Shown in pieces: positions 1-5,769 of a stretch of 5,769 nt of DNA; the first letter of the stretch is position 1, and each line of letters begins with the position of its first letter. Position numbers and translations under genes: made by a program. Below the pieces are notes generated by a model that saw only the letters and a list, made by a program, of their open reading frames with translations, ran no database searches and was not told where the DNA came from. This DNA is from Verrucomicrobiota bacterium (GTDB taxonomy: Bacteria; Verrucomicrobiota; Verrucomicrobiia; Chthoniobacterales; UBA10450), in contig QHNF01000263.1 in the NCBI GenBank assembly GCA_003218345.1, forward strand, positions 1-5,769, written 5' to 3'.

Positions 1-101
1 CGATGCACGCGTGGGTGCGTCTGTATCGCAAGCGCATGCGGGTGTTAAGCGTCGAGGACGTGGGAGACAACGGGAATGCAAAAAATGGACGAGGAGACTA
101 A
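1..101 (+). CDS. Possible 3' end of an upstream gene, product unidentified
   Basis: An open frame enters from the left edge and ends at TAA 99-101, giving about 32 visible residues. It begins with a basic stretch (HAWVRLYRKRMRV) and ends in a polar tail (GDNGNAKNGRGD). It is too short to identify. In many bacteria hprK or other PTS regulatory genes follow rpoN and the ribosome hibernation factor gene hpf, and a basic helix with a polar tail would suit the end of an HPF-like protein. That is only an inference from synteny and composition. A second open frame crosses the same bases and runs on into hprK to 274, so the frame choice is uncertain. The 72-base gap to hprK would allow co-transcription. 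Confidence 0.3.
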   Translation, partial: MHAWVRLYRKRMRVLSVEDVGDNGNAKNGRGD

Positions 102-117
102 GACACGATGTGATTAG

Positions 118-151
118 TAACGCGCGATGCATTATTGGAAATTGCGCGTTA
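118..151 (+). promoter_or_regulatory. Strong hairpin in the hprK leader
   Basis: TAACGCGCGAT (118-128) can pair with ATTGCGCGTTA (141-151). This gives an 11-bp stem with a single G-U pair and a 12-base loop. It lies between the last upstream stop (TAA 99-101) and the hprK ATG at 174. No run of T follows, so it is not a classical intrinsic terminator. It could be a terminator or attenuator without a U-tract, an mRNA-stabilising structure, or a protein-binding palindrome. The structure is seen directly; its role is not known. Confidence 0.5.
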
Positions 152-173
152 TTCACGCTAGAAGTTAATCCTC

Positions 174-1172
174 ATGGCGGAACAAGGCGGGACCCAAACG
201 ATTACATCGACAAGCGATCAGCAGAAGAGTGTCCCGGTTGTCACGGTCGAGAGCTTTTACGATTCCCACGCTGAAAAGCTTCAAATGAAGCTGGAAGGGC
301 CGCGCGTTGGCTTCCATCGGAAAATTCGCGAGCCCACCATCAACCGCCCCGGCCTCGCGCTCTCGGGCTTCTACACTTATTTCGCCGAGAAACGCGTGCA
401 GGTGCTGGGTGCAGCCGAGCATTCTTACCTGAAAAGTTTGACTTCGAAACTGCGCATACAGCGATTTCAAAAATTATGTGAGCGCAAAATCCCGTGCCTG
501 GTGATGTCGCGCGGGTTTCATCTTGCACCGGAGTTGCTGGCCGTCACCGCGGACGCAGAAATCGCAGTGTTTCGCACGCCAATGATCACCATGAAGTTCA
601 TTAATGCGGCGACGATCGCGTTGGAAGTCGATTTTTCGCCGACTGTGACGGAGTTCGGCAGCATGGTGGATATTTTAGGCGTGGGCGTTTTGATCCGGGG
701 CGCGAGCGGCATCGGCAAGAGCGAATGCGTCCTTGGGCTGATCGAGCGCGGGTACAGCCTCGTGGCGGATGACGTGACGCGGATCACTTCGCTGGAAGGG
801 CGCGAGCTCATGACTACGGCGCCCGAGCTAACTCGCAATCACATGGAAGTGCGCGGCATTGGGATTATCGATGTCGCAAAAGTTTTCGGCATCGGCAGTA
901 TTCGAGTCGAAAAGCGTCTGGATTTGGTCGTCACACTCAAGGAGTGGCACGATGTGGAGGAGATGGATCGGATTGGGCTTGACCGCGAATATTATGAGAT
1001 CCTTGGACTTCAAGTGCCGCATGTGACGATCCCGGTCAGGCCGGGCCGCGACATGGCGCGCTTGATCGAAGTGGCGGCGATGGATCAAAAATTGAAGGGC
1101 CTGGGGCAAAACAGCGCAGTCGATTTCAATACGAGGCTACTCAGTTTGATGGAGCAGAAAGGAGCAACGTAA
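174..1172 (+). CDS. hprK: HPr kinase/phosphorylase
   Basis: The product (332 aa) is a bifunctional cytoplasmic enzyme that phosphorylates the regulatory serine of HPr with ATP or PPi and removes it by phosphorolysis. The N-terminal domain spans about residues 20-150. The C-terminal kinase domain carries the P-loop GASGIGKSE (176-184), the catalytic VADD pair (D199/D200), the family signature EVRGIGIIDV (225-234) and the C-terminal IPVRPGR motif (286-292). Length is slightly above the usual 310-330 aa. ATG 174 is the first possible start after an in-frame TAG at 159; the only Shine-Dalgarno candidate is a weak GAAG at 161-164. The stop overlaps the HPr start as TAATG, which implies translational coupling. 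One oddity is that the His normally found in the HG(V/x)xVD motif just before the P-loop is Phe161 here (EFGSMVDI). Family assignment is secure. Confidence 0.96.
   Translation: MAEQGGTQTITSTSDQQKSVPVVTVESFYDSHAEKLQMKLEGPRVGFHRKIREPTINRPGLALSGFYTYFAEKRVQVLGAAEHSYLKSLTSKLRIQRFQKLCERKIPCLVMSRGFHLAPELLAVTADAEIAVFRTPMITMKFINAATIALEVDFSPTVTEFGSMVDILGVGVLIRGASGIGKSECVLGLIERGYSLVADDVTRITSLEGRELMTTAPELTRNHMEVRGIGIIDVAKVFGIGSIRVEKRLDLVVTLKEWHDVEEMDRIGLDREYYEILGLQVPHVTIPVRPGRDMARLIEVAAMDQKLKGLGQNSAVDFNTRLLSLMEQKGAT
1158..1164 (+). promoter_or_regulatory. Strong ribosome binding site for HPr
   Basis: AAAGGAG sits seven bases before the ATG at 1172, inside the last codons of hprK. It is the clearest Shine-Dalgarno sequence in the window and fixes the HPr start at the TAATG overlap. 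The starts of hprK, ptsI and speA have no comparable site, so HPr is probably translated more strongly than its operon partners. Confidence 0.75.
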
Positions 1173-1483
1173 TGGGCTTGCTGTATCGAAGAGCGAGCCG
1201 CACGGCGACTGCCCAGAAGATCGAGAAAGAAATTTCAATCGTGAACCGGCTGGGTCTGCACGCACGCCCGGCCGCTATGTTTGTGCGCATCGCGAGCCGT
1301 TATCGCTCCGAAATTTGGGTGTCGAAAGAAGGGGAGGAGGTAAATGGCAAAAGCATCATGGGCCTGATGATGCTGGCTGCCGGGCAGGGATCGAAACTGC
1401 GCATCCGCTGCGAGGGACCAGATGCTGACAATGCCATGGAGGAGCTTGAGGGATTGATCAACGCGAAGTTCAACGAAGAGTGA
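1172..1483 (+). CDS. ptsH: Phosphocarrier protein HPr
   Basis: HPr is the small soluble phosphocarrier of the PTS. It accepts phosphate on a histidine from enzyme I and is phosphorylated on a serine by HprK. The active-site motif is LGLHARPAA with His30 (equivalent to His15) and Arg32 (Arg17). The regulatory site is NGKSIMGLM with Ser61 (equivalent to Ser46). Both sites keep the canonical 31-residue separation. The protein is 103 aa against a usual 85-90 aa, because about 15 basic residues (MGLLYRRASRTATAQK) precede the HPr fold. No start codon lies near the usual HPr start, and a good Shine-Dalgarno precedes ATG 1172, so the extension is probably real. The gene overlaps the hprK stop by one base, and ptsI follows after 83 bases. 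Presence of the Ser site next to hprK indicates a working HprK/HPr-Ser switch. Confidence 0.96.
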   Translation: MGLLYRRASRTATAQKIEKEISIVNRLGLHARPAAMFVRIASRYRSEIWVSKEGEEVNGKSIMGLMMLAAGQGSKLRIRCEGPDADNAMEELEGLINAKFNEE

Positions 1484-1498
1484 GCACGCTGTGTAAGG

Positions 1499-1524
1499 CG
1501 TATGAGACCTCTACGACTCATATG
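1499..1524 (+). promoter_or_regulatory. Small hairpin between ptsH and ptsI
   Basis: TATGAG (1501-1506) and CTCATA (1517-1522) form a perfect stem that extends outward by one G-T and one C-G pair, with a 10-base loop. A second small hairpin, GATGT-TTG-ACATC, lies at 1534-1546. Both fall in the 83-base gap ahead of ptsI, which shows no clear Shine-Dalgarno before its ATG. No T-run follows either stem. They may affect processing or translation of the ptsI message, but this is inferred. Confidence 0.3.
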
Positions 1525-1566
1525 GCTTATGGTGATGTTTGACATCTGCTTTACTCTCGCAAGTGA

Positions 1567-3363
1567 ATGGGCGACAACTCGCAGCAGGAAGTCCGGTTTG
1601 AAGGAGCAGGCGTATCCCCTGGAATCGCCTGTAGCAAGATTCATGTCGTGCGCGATGACTTTGATGATATCACGCGTTATCGCATCGCGCCTTCCCAAGT
1701 CACGGACGAAATCGGGCGTTTCGAAACAGCGCTCATTCAAACGCGTATGCAGATTCTGGAGATGCAGCAGCGCATCGCAGAATCGATCGGGACAAAGGAT
1801 GCTGCCATCTTCGATGCTCATCTGCTCGTAGTCGAGGACCACACGTTAATCGACGAAGTGCTTCGGAAGCTGGAGACCGACCTGTGCAATGTCGAATGGG
1901 TTTTCCAAGAAGTCGCCACACGTTACGCCGAAACCCTGAATAAAATTGACGATCCCTACCTGCGAGAGCGCGCACTCGATATCCAGGACGTAACAAAGAG
2001 GGTGATTCGCAACCTTCAGGGGAAAGCTCCCAAGACATTTCTCGCCTTGACCGAGCCGCACATTCTTGTTGCGCACAATCTTACTCCTTCGGATACCGCA
2101 AGCATGGACCGGGAGAAAGTGCTCGGGATCGCTACTGACTTGGGCAGTCGGACATCGCATACGGCGATTTTAGCGCGTTCTCTCGACATTCCGGCAATCG
2201 TCGGCTTGCACGATGTCACCGCAAAACTCGAGACCGGTCAGCACGTGCTCCTCGATGGGAGTGATGGCTGGCTAATTATCGATCCGACGCCAGAAACGCT
2301 TGCGCGTTACGCGGAGATCGAATCAAGACGCGCCAGAGTTGTGGCGCAACTGAAAGAGTTGCGCGAGACAACCTCGACCACGCGCGATGGCCGTCACATT
2401 GTCCTCTCGGCCAATATCGAACTCCCGGAAGACGTCGATGCAGTAGCGGCCAATGGCGCGGAGGGAATCGGACTTTATCGCACGGAGTTCCTCTATTTGA
2501 ATCGCACGACTCTGCCAACCGAGGACGAACAATACGAAGTTTATCGAAAAGTCGCGGAGCGCGTTCGGCCCAATCCGCTGATTATTCGAACATTTGATCT
2601 CGGCGGCGACAAATTAGCCCCTGGCACGGTGGATATCAGTGACGAGTTAAATCCCTTTCTTGGCTGGCGCGCAATCCGCTTTTGTCTCGAGAACATAGAC
2701 ATCTTCAAAACCCAGTTACGCGCTATTCTTCGTGCGAGCACCGCCGGCAACGTAAAAATCATGTTTCCCATGATCTCCGGCTTGCACGAATTGCGCCGCG
2801 CCATCGCTGTGCTTGCCGAGTGCAAAGAGGAGTTGCGCGACTCGAAAATTGAGATCGGCGAAAAAACCGAGGTTGGCGCGATGATCGAAATCCCCAGCGC
2901 CGCCATATCTGCGAATGTGCTCGCGCCCGAGGTCAATTTTTTCAGCATCGGAACAAACGAGGTTGATTTTTTCAGCATCGGAACAAACGATCTGATTCAG
3001 TACGCGCTTGCGGTCGATCGCGTGAATGAGAAAATCGCGCATCTTTACGAGCCAACCCATCCGGCAGTACTGCGTTTGCTCAAAATGGTCGCCGACGCGG
3101 CGCATGCAAACAACATCTGGGTAGGTGTCTGCGGAGAAATGGCCGGAGATGTCGCGCTCGTCCCACTTTTGCTGGGTCTCGGCATGGACGAGTTGAGCGC
3201 CGGCGCAACCTTGGTCCCGCGAGTCAAGCGCGCGGTGCAAAGCCTGGCCATTCCCGAATGCCGCGAGCTAGTCGAGGAAACACTCAAGCTCGACACCGGC
3301 TCGGAGATTCTGGCGCGTTGCCTGGAATTAGCGGACAAGCATTACGGTGATTTGCTCGGCTGA
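1567..3363 (+). CDS. ptsI: PTS enzyme I (phosphoenolpyruvate-protein phosphotransferase) with internal duplication
   Basis: Enzyme I autophosphorylates with PEP and passes the phosphate to the HPr histidine, in the cytoplasm. Residues 10-150 form the N-terminal HPr-binding part (GAGVSPGIA near the start). The phosphohistidine motif is SRTSHTAILARSL with His198. The C-terminal PEP-binding barrel has GLYRTEFLY (Arg305), RTFDLGGDK (Arg341), GAMIEIP (Glu441), GTNDL (Asn474/Asp475) and the catalytic VCGEMAGD (Cys522). The usual GGRTSH is GSRTSH here. Length is 598 aa; the usual length is about 570-590. The excess is explained by a ten-residue tandem duplication at 455-474, where EVNFFSIGTN is followed by EVDFFSIGTN. 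ATG 1567 directly follows an in-frame TGA (1564-1566), so no earlier start is possible; there is no clear Shine-Dalgarno. It is probably co-transcribed with hprK and ptsH. Identity is secure; activity of the duplicated form is uncertain. Confidence 0.96.
   Translation: MGDNSQQEVRFEGAGVSPGIACSKIHVVRDDFDDITRYRIAPSQVTDEIGRFETALIQTRMQILEMQQRIAESIGTKDAAIFDAHLLVVEDHTLIDEVLRKLETDLCNVEWVFQEVATRYAETLNKIDDPYLRERALDIQDVTKRVIRNLQGKAPKTFLALTEPHILVAHNLTPSDTASMDREKVLGIATDLGSRTSHTAILARSLDIPAIVGLHDVTAKLETGQHVLLDGSDGWLIIDPTPETLARYAEIESRRARVVAQLKELRETTSTTRDGRHIVLSANIELPEDVDAVAANGAEGIGLYRTEFLYLNRTTLPTEDEQYEVYRKVAERVRPNPLIIRTFDLGGDKLAPGTVDISDELNPFLGWRAIRFCLENIDIFKTQLRAILRASTAGNVKIMFPMISGLHELRRAIAVLAECKEELRDSKIEIGEKTEVGAMIEIPSAAISANVLAPEVNFFSIGTNEVDFFSIGTNDLIQYALAVDRVNEKIAHLYEPTHPAVLRLLKMVADAAHANNIWVGVCGEMAGDVALVPLLLGLGMDELSAGATLVPRVKRAVQSLAIPECRELVEETLKLDTGSEILARCLELADKHYGDLLG
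2929..2988 (+). repeat. 30-bp in-frame tandem duplication inside ptsI
   Basis: Unit 1 (2929-2958) and unit 2 (2959-2988) match at 28 of 30 bases. The two differences are adjacent: C/T at 2934/2964 (synonymous, GTC/GTT) and A/G at 2935/2965 (Asn in unit 1, Asp in unit 2). The units encode residues 455-464 and 465-474. Unit 2 matches the family consensus and is followed by the expected DL, while unit 1 follows the expected upstream LAPE. The reading frame is kept on both sides. Confidence 0.95.
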
Positions 3364-3370
3364 TCTAGCG

Positions 3371-3388
3371 GCGCGTGTGCTCACGCGC
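3371..3388. terminator. GC hairpin in the ptsI/DUF151 convergent gap (first of two)
   Basis: GCGCGTG (3371-3377) pairs perfectly with CACGCGC (3382-3388) across a TGCT loop. It begins eight bases after the ptsI stop. No T-tract follows on either strand, so it is at best a U-tract-independent terminator or a 3'-end stabilising structure for the hprK-ptsH-ptsI message. Confidence 0.45.
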
Positions 3389-3402
3389 AGGACGCTCGAT
3401 TT

Positions 3403-3421
3403 GCGGCTGGAGGACAGCCGC
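3403..3421. terminator. GC hairpin in the ptsI/DUF151 convergent gap (second of two)
   Basis: GCGGCTG (3403-3409) pairs perfectly with CAGCCGC (3415-3421) across a GAGGA loop. It ends 11 bases from the stop of the minus-strand DUF151 gene, so it could serve transcripts from both sides. There is no flanking T-run on either strand. It may also be one copy of a dispersed intergenic palindrome, which cannot be tested from a single copy. Confidence 0.45.
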
Positions 3422-3432
3422 CACTACACGAG

Positions 3433-3903
3433 TCATTCCTCCGCTTCCGGATCGGGCTTTAGCCCCTCTTCCTCCATCTTGCGCAAAACGTCGCTCATAT
3501 CGTCCACTTCATCCCAGACATCTTGACTCACATAAATCGGAGCCTTCTGCTGGGTAGCCATCGCGATGCAATCGCTCGGCCGTCCATCGAGCTCGATGAT
3601 CTTTTTCTGCTGCAATTCGTTTTGTACCCGAATGATGACCCGCGCGTAGTAGGTGGCATTTTTCAGATCATTGATAATGACCCGCTCCACTGTTGCGCCG
3701 AGGGCCGTCATTAAATGACCCATCAGATCGTGGGTGAGCGGGCGCTCCTTCGTAATCTGACGCATGAACATGGTGATCGCGCTGCCCACCGTCTGGTCGA
3801 CGTAAATAATGAACACCTTGTCGTTGTTTCCGATAAACACCGCGCACCCGCCGCTTGTCGGCAATACTGCTCGCACCTGCACCTCAATCACCGTTTTGTT
3901 CAT
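3433..3903 (-). CDS. DUF151 / bifunctional nuclease (BFN) domain protein
   Basis: This is a 156-residue soluble protein of the DUF151 family, which includes plant BFN1-type nucleases and the Thermotoga structure TM0160. The bacterial role is not established, so no specific function is assigned. The domain covers about residues 5-130. Conserved blocks are VFIIYVD (30-36), KERPLTHDLMGHL (52-64), VIINDLKNATYYARV (75-89), ELDGRPSDCIAMA (104-116) and APIYVS (121-126). An acidic tail (MEEEGLKPDPEAEE) ends the protein. The frame stays open upstream to 4095, but the added residues are rich in Arg and Ser and look like read-through of intergenic DNA. The chosen ATG at 3903 starts MNKTVIEVQV, which fits the usual beginning of the domain; no good Shine-Dalgarno precedes it. 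It converges with ptsI and diverges from speA, so it has its own promoter. Confidence 0.9.
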   Translation of the reverse strand: MNKTVIEVQVRAVLPTSGGCAVFIGNNDKVFIIYVDQTVGSAITMFMRQITKERPLTHDLMGHLMTALGATVERVIINDLKNATYYARVIIRVQNELQQKKIIELDGRPSDCIAMATQQKAPIYVSQDVWDEVDDMSDVLRKMEEEGLKPDPEAEE

Positions 3904-4106
3904 CAGGCGAACGGTACCCGTGCGAACATGAAAAACAAGCGATGCGCGTGAAGAGTAGTGCGAGCCTCTGGCCCGCCGCGGCGGGCGGTACGCATGTCCT
4001 ACTTCGCAGCAAAAGTTTTTACGAAATTTTCGCGATGGAGACTTGCACGTTCGGAACCCTGATTGAATATGAGTTTTTGCGGCTTGCCGCCGCATGACGA
4101 ATCGAA
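3904..4106. other. Divergent intergenic region between DUF151 gene and speA
   Basis: These 203 bases must hold the promoters of both divergent genes. I find no convincing -35/-10 pair on either strand. Visible elements are the 16-base GC palindrome at 3971-3986, a short AT-rich palindrome CGAAATTTTCG at 4022-4032, and GCGGC-TT-GCCGC at 4079-4090. The region is T-rich around 4014-4030 and 4072-4078. An ATG at 4094 in another frame opens an 11-codon ORF that overlaps the speA start; it has no sign of being a gene. Confidence 0.5.
3971..3986. repeat. Perfect 16-base GC palindrome
   Basis: GCCCGCCGCGGCGGGC is its own reverse complement and could fold as a 6-bp stem with a CGCG loop. It lies 68 bases upstream of the DUF151 start and 120 bases upstream of speA. 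It could be a dispersed palindromic repeat, a protein-binding site or a structure in the 5' leader of the DUF151 transcript. No second copy is seen in this window. Confidence 0.5.
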
Positions 4107-5769
4107 ATGAAAAACGAGTGGGACCTTGAGTCCGCCATCGCTACCTACAACGTGGAGGGGTGGGGCAATGGTTACTTTAGCGTCAACAGCTCCGGCAACG
4201 TCGAGGCGAAGCCGTTACAGGGCAAGGGCGGTTCCATCGACCTCCTCGAAGTTGTAAACGAAGCGCGCGCACGAAATCTCAGTTTTCCCTTGGTAATCCG
4301 GTTTCAGGATTTACTGCGACACCGGGTGGAATCGGTGAATCGCGCCTTTCAAACGGCGATTACGGAGTTCGGGTATCGCAACGAATATCGCGGTGTTTTT
4401 CCTATTAAAGTCAATCAGCTACGCGAGGTGATCGAGGAAATTGTCGATGCGGGCGAACAATTTCATTTTGGCCTCGAAGCTGGCAGCAAACCGGAATTGG
4501 TTGCTGCGCTCGCCATGCAGAAGGACCCCGAAAGCTTGATCATCTGCAACGGTTACAAAGATCGTGCTTTCATTCGCATCGCGCTGCTTGGCTGCAAACT
4601 TGGCAAACGGGTCATCATCGTCGCGGAAAAGCTAGAAGAGCTCGAGCAGATCATTCGCGCGTCGAAGGAGGTGGGCGTCGAACCGTACATTGGTATTCGT
4701 GCTCGCTTGTACAGCAAAGGCTCTGGCAAATGGTCCCCCAGCGGTGGCGAGAACGCCAAATTCGGTCTCGATACAACCAATCTCGTTGCTGCCAGTCAGA
4801 TGTTGAAAGACGCTGGCCTCACACAATGCCTCAAGCTCCTTCATTTCCATGTTGGATCGCAGGTGCCGGATATTTCGACGATCAAGCGCGCCGTGCGCGA
4901 AGGTGCACGCTACTACGCGAAGCTTTGCAAACTCGGGCACCAGCTCGGTTATCTCGATGTGGGCGGCGGTCTCGGCGTTGATTACGACGGCTCACGCAGT
5001 GATTTCGACAGCTCGACCAATTATTCGCTTCAGGAATACGCCAATGACGTTGTCTGGAATATCATGGACGTGTGCGATTCCGAAGGCGTCGCACACCCCA
5101 CCATTGTGAGCGAAAGTGGACGCGCAATTGTCGCGCACCATTCCGTCCTCGTGATGGAAGCGTTTAGCTCCATCGAGAAAACTGCGCCAAAGCTTAAGGT
5201 CGAAGCCAGCGAGAAGGACCATAAGCTAGTAGGCGATATCCTCGACGTGAAACAACGCTTAAAGCGCGGAAATCGCCTCGAGAGCCTTCACGACATCCAG
5301 CAGATCAAGGAGGAAGCGCAGCAAACTTTCGATCTCGGCCTGCTTGATCTCGAATCGAAAGCAAAGATCGACACCGTTTACTGGCAGCTTGCGCATCAAA
5401 TCGTCAACGTGTACCGCGGACTGCGTTATGTGCCCGATGAAGTAAAGGAGCTCGACACTTCGCTGGGCGATCAGTACATCTGCAATTTTTCTGTATTCCA
5501 GTCGCTTCTCGATCACTGGGCGCTCGGTCAGTTGTTCCCGATCATGCCCATCCATCGCCTCACCACGCCGCCCGATCGCCACGGCACCATCGTGGACATC
5601 ACCTGCGATTCGGACGGCAAAGTCTCAAAATTTATCGACCTCCAGGACGTAAAGGAAACGCTGCCGTTACATCGCATCAACCCTGGGGAAATTTATTATC
5701 TCGGCGTTTTCATGGTCGGCGCTTACCAGGATATCATGGGCGACCTGCACAATTTATTTGGCCGCGTTA
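4107..5769 (+). CDS. speA: Biosynthetic arginine decarboxylase (3' end beyond window)
   Basis: SpeA is a PLP-dependent fold III decarboxylase that converts arginine to agmatine and CO2, the first step of the agmatine route to putrescine and spermidine. The first 554 residues are present and the frame is still open at the edge; family members have about 630-660, so roughly 80-100 are missing. The N-terminus shows the family pattern WGNGYFSVN (19-27). PLP Lys is K101 in VFPIKVNQ. HFHVGSQ (246-252), the phosphate-binding loop LDVGGGLGVDYDGS (283-296), ESGRA (336-340) and the active-site Cys500 in TCDSDGK follow. YLGVFMVGAYQDIMGDLHNLFG-like sequence closes the visible part. ATG 4107 is the first start after an in-frame TGA at 4095-4097; there is no strong Shine-Dalgarno. 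It is transcribed divergently from the DUF151 gene. No frameshift or stop is seen. Confidence 0.96.
   Translation, partial: MKNEWDLESAIATYNVEGWGNGYFSVNSSGNVEAKPLQGKGGSIDLLEVVNEARARNLSFPLVIRFQDLLRHRVESVNRAFQTAITEFGYRNEYRGVFPIKVNQLREVIEEIVDAGEQFHFGLEAGSKPELVAALAMQKDPESLIICNGYKDRAFIRIALLGCKLGKRVIIVAEKLEELEQIIRASKEVGVEPYIGIRARLYSKGSGKWSPSGGENAKFGLDTTNLVAASQMLKDAGLTQCLKLLHFHVGSQVPDISTIKRAVREGARYYAKLCKLGHQLGYLDVGGGLGVDYDGSRSDFDSSTNYSLQEYANDVVWNIMDVCDSEGVAHPTIVSESGRAIVAHHSVLVMEAFSSIEKTAPKLKVEASEKDHKLVGDILDVKQRLKRGNRLESLHDIQQIKEEAQQTFDLGLLDLESKAKIDTVYWQLAHQIVNVYRGLRYVPDEVKELDTSLGDQYICNFSVFQSLLDHWALGQLFPIMPIHRLTTPPDRHGTIVDITCDSDGKVSKFIDLQDVKETLPLHRINPGEIYYLGVFMVGAYQDIMGDLHNLFGRV

Noticed and set aside
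11..274. 87-codon plus-strand ORF starting with GTG
   Set aside because: It overlaps the first 100 bases of hprK in another frame, has an Arg/Cys-rich composition and matches no family I recognise.
1539..1544. Perfect TTGACA hexamer ahead of ptsI
   Set aside because: No -10-like hexamer lies 16-18 bases downstream, and a promoter here would start transcription inside the ptsI coding region.
1300..1842. 180-codon antisense ORF over ptsH and the ptsI start
   Set aside because: It is a shadow of two well-identified genes and has no recognisable domain.
2929..2988. Two-unit repeat as a CRISPR fragment
   Set aside because: The units are directly adjacent without a spacer and are in-frame coding sequence of a conserved enzyme motif.
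2716..3240. 174-codon antisense ORF within ptsI that also shows a repeated peptide
   Set aside because: The peptide repeat is just the reverse reading of the 30-bp ptsI duplication; the ptsI frame is clearly the coding one.
3904..4095. 64-residue N-terminal extension of the DUF151 protein
   Set aside because: The residues are Arg/Ser-rich without family similarity, they cross the GC palindrome, and the domain begins naturally at the ATG ending at 3903.
4107..5769. speA as a broken gene because no stop is seen
   Set aside because: The frame is open throughout with all expected motifs in order; the missing end is only the window boundary.

Overview
The window is a bacterial chromosomal segment of moderate GC content, densely packed with housekeeping-type genes. 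I identify five genes, plus the probable tail of a sixth. The best guess for the source is a soil member of the Verrucomicrobiota (Chthoniobacter/Udaeobacter-like). This rests on the combination of a stand-alone hprK-ptsH-ptsI cluster, a DUF151 protein of the kind I recall from that phylum, and long-form biosynthetic arginine decarboxylase. Taxonomy is an inference and no search was run.

Layout. Positions 1-101 hold an open frame that may be the end of an upstream gene. Positions 102-173 are a leader with a strong hairpin. Then come hprK (174-1172), ptsH/HPr (1172-1483, overlapping hprK by one base) and ptsI/enzyme I (1567-3363), all on the plus strand and probably one operon. A 69-base convergent gap with two perfect GC hairpins separates ptsI from a minus-strand DUF151 protein (3433-3903). 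A 203-base divergent gap (3904-4106), containing a perfect 16-base GC palindrome, separates that gene from speA (4107 to the window end, truncated by the edge).

How the genes fit together. Enzyme I would take phosphate from PEP and pass it to the active-site His of HPr. HprK would phosphorylate and dephosphorylate the regulatory Ser of HPr using ATP or pyrophosphate. No sugar-specific EII gene is present here, so the trio looks like a regulatory phosphorelay rather than a complete sugar transporter, although EII genes could lie elsewhere. SpeA makes agmatine from arginine for polyamine synthesis. The DUF151 protein has no clear link to either pathway.

The most striking feature is in ptsI. 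A 30-base in-frame tandem duplication (2929-2988) repeats the EVDFFSIGTN segment of the PEP-binding barrel. It inserts exactly ten residues between two predicted metal ligands, while every recognisable catalytic residue is kept.
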